From the NCBI GenBank assembly GCA_042088665.1, contig JBELMB010000159.1, positions 1 through 11,595 on the forward strand: 11,595 nucleotides of DNA, written 5' to 3'. This DNA is from JBELMB01 sp042088665. Its GTDB lineage: Bacteria > Pseudomonadota > Alphaproteobacteria > Rhodobacterales > Rhodobacteraceae. Shown one piece after another: positions 1-9,800 of the stretch. The notes under the pieces were generated by a model. It saw only the letters and a program-made list of their open reading frames with translations. It was not told the origin of the DNA and made no database searches. Position 1 is the stretch's first letter, and each line of letters opens with the position of its first letter. The translations under genes were made by a program, and so were the position numbers.

Positions 1-840
1 CTGGATCTCTCGACGCTCAACGGCAGCAATGGCTTTGTGCTGAACGGGATCGATGGCGGCGACTATAGCGGCTACTCCGTTTCCTCGGCGGGCGATGTGA
101 ACGGCGATGGCTTCGATGACGTGATCATCGGGGCCTTTCTGGCCGATCCGAACGGGAACGAAAGTGCTGGCGAAAGCTACGTTGTCTTCGGCTCTGGCGC
201 GGGGTTCAACGCATCGCTGGATCTCTCGACGCTCGACGGCAGCAATGGCTTTGTGCTGAACGGGATCGAAAGCTACGGCTATAGCGGCCGCTCCGTTGCC
301 TCGGCGGGCGATGTGAACGGCGACGGCTTTGATGACGTGATCATCGGGGCGTATAATACCAATGCGAGCCGTGGCGAAAGCTACGTTGTCTTCGGCTCTG
401 GCGCGGGGTTCAACGCATCGCTGGATCTCTCGACGCTCGACGGCAGCAATGGCTTTGTCATCAAGGGGGTCGATGTCGTGGACTATAGCGGCTGGTCCGT
501 TTCCTCGGCGGGCGATGTGAACGGCGATGGCGTCGATGACCTGATCATCGGGGCTTGGGGCGCCGATCCGAACGGGAACGACAGTGCCGGGGAAAGCTAT
601 GTCGTCTTCGGCTCCAACGCGGGGTTCAACGCATCGCTGGAACTCTTATATGATCTCAACGGCAGCAATGGCTTTGTCCTGAACGGGGTCGATAGCAGCG
701 ACTCTAGCGGCCGCTCCGTTTCCGCGGCGGGCGATGTGAACGGCGATGGCGTCGATGACCTGATCATCGGGGCGGCCTACGCCGATCCGAACGGGACCTC
801 AAATGCTGGCGAAAGCTATGTCGTGTTCGGCAACGCGGGG
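1..840 (+). repeat. FG-GAP (integrin-alpha type) propeller blades, four visible, 5' end cut by window
   Basis: Repeat units start at 1, 217, 421 and 637, giving lengths of 72, 68, 72 and about 68 residues. Each has LDLSTLxGSNGFV, then SGxSV, the calcium loop DVNGDGxDD, (V/L)IIGA and GESYVVFG, which match the FG-GAP consensus. The second unit is four residues shorter because the DPNG loop is replaced (around 355-372). In the fourth unit the opening LDLSTL is altered to LELLYDL (637-657). The complete array at 3277-4791 has seven blades and the same downstream sequence, so about three more blades are expected upstream of this window. That count is inference. Confidence 0.93.
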
Positions 841-3800
841 ATCGGCCTGACCGACACCGCCACGGTCACCGTCACCGTTCAGGGCGTGAACGATGACCCC
901 ACCGCGCTGGCGGACAGTTTCACCACGGATGAGGACAATGCGACCACCTTTACCGTGTTGGGCAATGACACCGACCCGGAAAACGACACGCTCAGCGTGA
1001 CCGGCTTTGACACCACGGGCACTCAGGGCACCGTGACGGACAACGGCGCGGGCAGTTTCACCTACGACCCCAACGGGCAGTTCGAAACGCTCGGCGTTGG
1101 TGACAGTGCCACCGACAGCTTTACCTACACCATAGACGACGGCAACGGCGGCACGGACACCGGGACGGTCACAGTCACCATCGACGGCGTGAACGATGCG
1201 CCCGTGGCGGTCAACGACACGATCTCCTCCCCGATGGACGAGATCCTCGTCAACGTCACGACGGTCGGATCGCAGACCACGCCCGAAGTGGCCGCGCTCA
1301 GCAATGGCCGCGTCGTGGCCGTCTGGGTGCAGGAGGGGCTGAACGGCGCAGATGCCGATCTGCGCGCCCGTGTCTTCAACGCCGATGGCACACCCGCGAC
1401 CGGTGAGATCATCGTCAGCGAGACCGGCGACGGCGCCGTCACCGGCGTGCCCGTGGTCACGACCACCGCGGCGGGTGGCTTTGCCATCGGCTGGTCCCAG
1501 TCCCAAAGCGGCGCAAGCGATGTCTATGGCCGCATCTACGATGGCAATGGCGCCAACCCGACGGCTGTGTTTGATGTCAACGCCGCGCAGTCCGGCAACC
1601 ATGCCACGCTGATCAATGATGTGGTCGGGCTGGCCAACGGCCAGATCATCTACACCTACCAGGGTCCGGGGATCGAGACGATCGTCACGGATAATCCCAC
1701 CGGCGAAGGCATCGGCGTGCGGATTTTCGACGCCAACGGCTCTGCCGCGTCGGGCGAATTCCAGATCAACGATGACGACACTGGCCTCCAGCGCCTCTCT
1801 GCCGTGGTGGAATACCCGCCTGTCAACGGTGTCTCCGTCGGCGCGGTCTATGTCTACACCAGCCCCGACAGCGATGGCGAAGGCATCTACATCCGCACGC
1901 AGAGCTTTGCCTCGGGGGCCTCGCCGGACGATGACGTGAACGTCTGGACAGGCGGCGACCAGACCGACCCGGATATCGCGATCACCCCCAACAACATCAT
2001 GGTGGTCTGGACCTCTGACCAGAGCGGCTCCAACGAGATCAAGGGCACGATCCTTGACCAGAACAGCGGCTACATCGGTATCGGCGATATCGACATCTCT
2101 GACCCGCAAGGCGATCCGGCGGAGAATGCCAAGGTCACGGCGCTGGCCGACGGGCGTTTTGTCGTCACATGGGGATCGACGACCAACGAAAACATCTATG
2201 CGCGGATATACGAGAACAACGCGGGCTGGAGCGGCAGTTCCCCGATCCTCATCGGCTCCCGTCCGCAGGGCATCCAGACCACGCCGGATGTGACAGAAAT
2301 GGCCAATGGCCAGCTCCTTTTTGTCTGGGCCTCGAACGACGGCATTGGCGACACCTCGGGCAACCCGAACATCGACCCTTCGGGTTTTGGCATCAAGATG
2401 ACGATGCTGGCCAGCGACGGCTCTTATGTCCTCGCGGCGGCTTCCACCAACGAAGACAGCAGCATCGTGATCTCCGGGGCGACGCTCGTTGCCAATGACA
2501 CCGACATCGAGGGAGACACGCTGAGCGTCGCGTCGGTCGGACCGGCAGCGCAGGGCACGGTGACCGACAACAACGACGGCACCTTCACCTACGACCCCAA
2601 CGGCGCCTTCGAGAGCCTCGGGGTGGGCGAAACGGGTTCTGACGTCTTCTCCTATACGGTCGAGGACGGCAATGGCGGCACGGATATTGCGTCGGTCACG
2701 GTGACAATCTCGGGCGTGAACGATGCCCCCACCGCGCTGGCGGACAGTGTCACCGCGGATGAGGACAATGCGACCACCTTCACCGTGTTGGGCAATGACC
2801 CCGACCCGGAAAGCGACACGCTCAGCGTGACCGGCTTTGACACCACGGGCACTCAGGGCAGCGTGACGGACAACGGCGCGGGCAGTTTCACCTACGACCC
2901 CAACGGCCAGTTCGAAGCGTTGGATTCAGGCGAAAGCGCCACCGACAGCTTTACCTACACCATTGACGACGGCAACGGTGGCACGGATGTGGCCACGGTG
3001 ACAGTGACCGTGACGGGCGTGGACGACATCCCCACTGCGACCGACGACACGGTCAGCACGGATGAGGACACGGCGCAGACCTTTGACTATCAGGGCAATG
3101 ACACGGTGCCCGGCGGGACCACGACCACCGTCGATGTGACCGGCACCCAAGGCACGGTGACCGACAATGGCGACGGCACCTTCACCTACGACCCGAACGG
3201 CGCCTTCGACAACCTCGGGGTTGGGCAATCGGCGACGGATACCTTCACCTATACGCTGGAAACCGGCGGCGGCGGGGTCGCTTTCCCGGCGGCCTTCGAA
3301 TTGTCGAGCCTCAACGGCAGCAACGGCTTTGTGCTGAACGGGATCGACGCGTATGATCAGAGCGGCTACTCCGTCTCCTCCGCGGGCGATGTGAACGGCG
3401 ATGGCGTCGATGACGTGATCATCGGGGCGTTTGGGGGAGATCCGAACGGGAACTCATTTGCTGGCGAAAGCTACGTCGTCTTCGGCTCTGTCGCGGGGTT
3501 CAACGCATCGCTGGATCTCTCGACGCTCAACGGCAGCAATGGCTTTGTGCTGAACGGGATCGATGCCAGCGACTATAGCGGCTGGTCCGTTTCCTCGGCG
3601 GGCGATGTGAACGGCGATGGCATCGATGACGTGATCATCGGGGCTGACACCGCCGATCCGAACGGGAACCCAGCTGCTGGCGAAAGCTACGTCGTCTTCG
3701 GCTCTGGCGCGGGGTTCAACGCATCGTTGGATCTCTCATCCCTCAACGGCAGCAATGGCTTTGTCATCAACGGGATCGATGCCATTGACCTTAGCGGCAC

Positions 3801-6800
3801 CTCCGTTTCCTCGGCCGGCGATGTGAATGGTGATGGCGTCGATGACCTGGTCATCGGGGCTTACGACGCGGATCCAAACGGAAACTCAAGCGCTGGCGAA
3901 AGCTACGTTGTCTTCGGCTCTGGCGCAGGGTTCAACGCATCGTTGGATCTCTCATCCCTCAACGGCAGCAATGGCTTTGTCCTGAACGGGATCGATGGCG
4001 ATGATCGGAGCGGCATATCCGTTTCCGCGGCGGGCGATGTGAACGGCGACGGCTTTGACGACGTAATCATCGGGGCTTACTACGCCGATCCGAATGGGAC
4101 CGATCGTGCCGGCGAAAGCTACATTGTCTTCGGCTCTGGCGCGGGGTTCAGCGCATCGCTGGATCTCTCGACGCTCGACGGCAGCAACGGCTTTGTGCTG
4201 AACGGGATCGATGCCCAGGACTATAGCGGCATATCCGTTTCCTCGGCGGGCGATGTGAACGGCGATGGCTTCGATGACCTGATCATCGGGGCTTACGGCG
4301 GCGACCCGAACGGGACCAATTCCGCTGGCGAAAGCTACGTCGTCTTCGGCTCCGGCGCAGGGTTCAACGCATCGCTGGATCTCTCATCCCTCAACGGCAG
4401 CAATGGCTTTGTCATCAACGGGGTCGATGGCGACGACGATAGCGGCCACTCTGTTGCCTCGGCTGGCGATGTGAACGGCGATGGATATGATGACCTGATC
4501 ATCGGGGCTTATAGAGCCGATCCAAACGGGAACAATGACTCAGGCGAAAGCTACGTCGTCTTCGGCTCCGGCGCAGGGTTCAACGCATCGCTGGATCTCT
4601 CGACGCTCAATGGCAGCAATGGCTTTGTGCTGAACGGGGTCGATGCCGGTGATGGGAGTGGCTACTCTGTTTCTTCGGCGGGCGATGTGAACGGCGATGG
4701 CGTCGATGACCTGATCATCGGGGCTCGCACCGCCGATCCGAACGGGAACTCACAGGCTGGCGAAAGCTATGTCGTCTTCGGCAGCGCGGGGATCGGCCTG
4801 ACCGACACCGCCACGGTCACCGTCACCGTTCAGGGCGTGAACGATGACCCCAGCGCGGTGGCGGACAGTGTCACCACGGATGAGGATACGGCCACGACCA
4901 TCGCCGTCCTGGGCAATGACACCGACCCGGAAAGCGACACGCTCAGCGTGACATCGGCCAGCGCGCCGAACGGCACGGTCGTTGTGGAACCGGACAACAC
5001 GCTGACCTACACGCCCGACGCGAACTTCAACGGGGCCGACACGATCACCTACCAGATCAGCGACGGTCAGGGCGGCACCGACACCGGCAGCGTGAGCGTC
5101 ACGGTCAACCCGATCAACGACGCGCCCCAGCCGGTCAATGACACCGAGACCACCACCGAAAGCGGTGCGATCACGTTCAACGTGCTGACCAACGACAGCG
5201 ATCCGGACAGCGGCGACACGCTGAACATCGTCTCTGTCACGTCCACCGGTCTCGAGGGGGAGCTGACCAACAACGGCGGCGGCAGCTTTACCTATGATCC
5301 CAACGGGCAGTTCGACTTCCTCGGCGCGGGTGAGGCGGGCACGGAGGTCTTTGAATACACGGTGCAGGACAACGCAGGCGCGACAGAGACGGCGACCGTG
5401 ACCATCTCTGTTGGCGGCGTGAACTTTGACCCCGTGGCGAATGACGACGGATTGCCGGGCGGTGAGGTCATCGTCAACACCGATACCGATGGCAGCCAGT
5501 TCGAACCGGTGATCCGCGCGCTGGAGGGCGGCGGACATGTGGTCGTCTGGCAGACAGCCTATCCCGACAACGGGAGCACAGCCTACCAGATCCGCGCGCA
5601 AATCTACGACTCTGCGGGCCAGCCTTCGGGGTCCGAGTTTCAGGTCAACAGCTCCGACAACGGCATCGAAGCTGATCAGGATGTCGTCGCGCTCGCCAAC
5701 GGCGGATTCGCCGTGGCATGGCTCACGACAGACAGCGCCATCGATGGCTCAGGTTTCGCGCTGCGGGCCCGGATCTTCGACGAAAACGGGCAGGAAGTGG
5801 CTGCCGAAGTCACGGTCAATGATCGCACGGCGAACAATCAGCGCGACGTGCAGACCACCGCGCTGTCCGACGGCCGCTTCATCGCCGTCTGGGAGAGCGG
5901 GGATGCGGTGGACGACCCGTCCGGCAACGGGGTCAAGGCCAAGATATTCAATGCCGATGGTACGGTCGATGTGGCGGAGTTCCTCGTCAACGAAACGACA
6001 GATTTCAACCAACGCCAACCCGCAGTAGTTGAACTGACCGATGGGCGGTTCGCGGTAGCATGGCATTCCGGCGACGCGTTTCATAGCAGCGGTCGCGGAG
6101 ACTCGATCGTTGCAAGGATCTACAACTCTGACGGCACCGCGGCGGGCAGCGAATTCTCCGTAGAGGGCACGGCAACCGCCAACAAAGCCGTACCGGCAAT
6201 CGCCGCGCTGCCGAACGGCCAGTTCGTTGTGGTCTATGCCGATCTCGTCAACAGCGCGATCCAGCTGCGTTCGCAGATCGTTGATGGCAACGGCGTGACC
6301 GTCGGCACGAATGACCGGATCGATGACGGCACTGCACCATTGTATCTGGACATCAACGAAGATTTCCGACCTGCCGTGACCACGCTGACAGACGGTCGCT
6401 TCGTCGTGACCTGGAGTACAAATAGCACCGTTGATGGCAGCTTCGGCGCAGTCATGGCCCGGATCCTGAACGCGGACGGCACTTTGGCAAAGGCAACCTT
6501 CGTGCTCAACGAAGAGACCGACAGTCACCAAAGCAACCCGTCCGTGAGCGCCCTGCCCGATGGTGGGTTCGTGGCGACATGGCAAGGCACGGACGCCTCA
6601 GGTCAGGGCATAAGGGCGCTGCGGTTCGACGCTGCAGGCGACCCGGTCAACGCACAGCTCATCACGACCGACGAAGATACGCCCCTCACCATCGACGCGG
6701 CGACCCTTCTGGCCAATGACAGCGATGCCGATGGCGACGCGCTGACAATCACCGGGATCGAAACCGCGGCCACCCAGGGCACGGTCACCGACAATGGCGA

Positions 6801-9800
6801 CGGGACCTTCACCTATGACCCAACCAGCGCCTATGCAGCGCTGACCGCCGGGCAGACGGCCACGGACAGCTTTGTCTACACTGTCTCCGATGGCGAGGGC
6901 GGCACCGATACGGCCACTGTCACGGTCACGGTGGAAGGCAACGATGACTTCCTGTCGGTCGTGGGCGAGATCCTGACCGTGGGCGAGAACGACCCGGCCA
7001 CCGCGCTGGATGTGCTGGCCAATGACCTCGGCGACGGGCTGAGCGTCACGGCAATCGACACCACCGGCACGCAGGGCGTGGTTGTCAACAACAACGATGG
7101 CACCGTCAGCTACGACCCCAACGGCGCCTTTGCCGGACTGATCGGCGGGCAGTCGACCACCGACACCTTTGCCTATACGGTCACGGACAGCGGCGGCCAG
7201 ACGGAGACAGCCACCGTCACCGTCACCATCGAAGGCGCAAACGAGGCCCCGACCGCCGCGGCCGACAGCGCCAGCGTCACGGAAAACCTCGCGGTCAGCG
7301 GCAACCTGTTGACCAACGACAGCGATCCGGAGGCCGCCGGACCACTGACCGTCACCGCGATCAACGGCACGCAAAGCTACGTGGGCCGCTTCTCCACCCT
7401 GCCCTCGCAGGCGGAGCTTCGGGTGAACACCGACGGCAGCTTTACCTATGAATCCGGCGCGGCCTTCGACAGTCTGGCGGCCGGGGAAACCACCACCGAT
7501 ACCTTCCAGTACACGGTGGCGGATGTGGACGGCGGGTCCAGCACCGGCACGGCGACGATCACCATCACCGGCACCGACGACCCCTTGACGCCCTATACAC
7601 TGACCGCGCGCACCAACGAGGACCAGCTGACGGTGATCACGGTCGATCTGGATGCGCTTGATCCGGACACCCCGGCCTCGATCACCGGGTTTGACGCCAG
7701 CGGCCTGCCCGGCACGGTGCAGCAGACCGGCGCCAATACATTCGAGTTCGACCCGCGTGGCGCCTATGACGCGCTGAACCCGGGCCAGAGCGACACGGGC
7801 TCCTTTACCTTCGAGATCGCCAGTGGCGGCGCCACGGATACGATGACCGTGGATCTGACCATCGACGGCCTCGCCGAACCGATCCCCGAAGTGTCCTTTG
7901 CGCAGACCTTCTACACCCTCACGGAGGGCGACAGCGGTGTGCAAACCCTGTCGATCGAGGTCAAGCGCACCGGCCCCCTGACCGAGACGCTTTCGGTCGA
8001 TTATGCGCTGAACCTGTTGGGCAACCTGACCGCCTCGGACCTGTCCGGGCCGACCAGCGGCACGGTCACCTTTGGCACATCCCAGGACACGGTTCTGATC
8101 AACGTCGGTATCGCCGGGGATCTGATCGACGAGAACACCGAGAACTTCACCGTTGGTCTGTCCAATCCCGTGCGGCCCGGCGGCGGCGATGTGACGATCA
8201 CGACCTCCAGCACCTTTGTGCAGGTCAACGACAACGACGACCCGGTGCGATACTCGGTCCAGAGCCTCAATCCGCAGACCGAAGGCGACCCGGGCGACAA
8301 CAGCGTCGTCACCTTTACCATCACCCGCAATTCCACATTGGCCGCTGGCAGCGTGGACTACGAACTGCAGCTGGGCAGCGGCGGGGCCAGCCTGAACGCC
8401 GCCGACTTTGAACCCGGCACGCAATTCAGCGGCACCGTCGCCTTTGCGGCTGGCGAGGGCTCGCAGCAGATCAGTTTCAACATCGCCGAAGACTATGACG
8501 TAGAGCCGAATGAAACCGCTGTGCTGGCAATCTCGAATCCCAGCTTTGCCGGTGGCAGCGCAACCATCGGCCAGACGACCGCTGGCTTGACCCTGCGCAA
8601 TGACGACACGCGGCAGGTCTCGTTGCAGCAACTCACCAACCCGGAGAAATACATCAGCGAAGGCGACAGTGGCACCACGCCAGTCACCTTCACCGTGCTG
8701 CGCAGCGGCCCGCTGACAGAAACGATCACCGTCAGTTACGATCTGGTCGCAGGCGCGCCCGAAGTCTCCGCCGGGATCACCCGTGTGGACGCCACGGCCG
8801 GTGATTTTGCCAATGGGTTGGTGACAGGCGGTCAGGTCATCTTTGCCCCCGGGCAGACCACTGCCACCATCACCGTTGACGTGGTCGGCGACACGGAGTT
8901 CGAGGCCAACGACGGCTTCTCGCTGCAACTGACCGGGGCGAGTTCGTCGAACCCCAACGTCAACGTTCAGATCGGCAACACGCGCGAGAGCGTGGTCATC
9001 CGCAACGATGACGGTGTGCCGGATGTGCCCACCAATGGGGTCGCGGCCTCGGTTGTCGGGGCGCAGGCCTTTACCACCTTTGACGGGGTGGCCTACCGCG
9101 CCCAGCTGGAGGGCGACTATACCCTTCTGCAAACGCAGTCCGGCGACCCGGATCCGATCAATGTCCAGGGCCGGTTCGAGGCCTACCCCGGCTCTGCCCT
9201 CGCCCCGGTCCTGACCGGCATCGCACTGGAATTGCACGGCAAGACCATCGAGATCGGCACAGGCGCCACGCCCGTTCTGATCGACGGCGTCGCCCCCACG
9301 GTGTCAGAGCAAGAGCTGGGTGCCATCGACATTGACGGCGACAACATCGTTGACGTGATCATCGAGGACGAGGTCACCTTCCTCAACACCACGCAGACCG
9401 TTGTCGAGGGTCGTCAGATCACCGTGATCCTGAACGATGCCAACGAGCAATTGCGCATCTTCCGCGGCGAGGATTTCCTGTCTGCCACGGTCTACCTCTC
9501 CGAGGACAGCGGCGGCCATGCCGGCGCGGTCGAGGGGCTGCTGGGCAATGGCGACGGACAGCTGGGCAATGAATTCGGTCTGCCCGGTGGCGCCGCCCTG
9601 CCGACCGGGGCCGCCCCCGTCACCGGTGGCGTGCAGGAGCCGACCTATGAGTTCTTCTATGGCACGGGCAGCTTTGCCGGGACCGGCTATCTGGACAGTT
9701 GGGAAGCCAGCGGTGGCAGCACCCTGTTCAACAGCGCAGCCAGCACCGGCAACGTGCTGCCCATCGTCTATGACGAAAGCGATCTGCCCGCCGATGTGCT

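Noticed and set aside
1..840. CRISPR-like or non-coding tandem repeat array
   Set aside because: The 216-base periodicity is in frame and encodes FG-GAP blades; there are no short palindromic repeats with unique spacers.
1..840. RTX nonapeptide (GGxGxDxUx) repeats in the acidic Gly/Asp-rich segments
   Set aside because: The Asp/Gly motifs are FG-GAP calcium loops (DVNGDGxDD) and VCBS acidic loops. No run of GGxGxD nonapeptides is present in the window.
799..2109. Open frame of 436 codons on the - strand, with similar ones at 4750-5601 and 5749-6585
   Set aside because: They are shadows of + strand Ig-like and propeller repeats. Their shared ends simply reflect the near-identical + strand DNA at 841-900 and 4792-4851.
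3265..3294. Possible frameshift or assembly join where domain D4 breaks off into the propeller
   Set aside because: The frame stays open and coherent on both sides, and the closing strand of D4 reappears after seven complete blades. Nesting explains the break better than an error.
3295..4791. Variable blade codons as targets of a diversity-generating retroelement
   Set aside because: The changes are not confined to adenine positions of a template, occur in many units at once, and no template repeat or reverse transcriptase is in the window. Selection or blade recombination is a simpler explanation.
6598..9237. Long open frame of 879 codons on the - strand
   Set aside because: It lies opposite the in-frame giant gene, whose translation is clearly domain-structured (Ig-like, Calx-beta, vWD). 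High GC at third positions removes stops on the opposite strand. The translated product is His/Arg/Gly/Val-rich and has no domain pattern.
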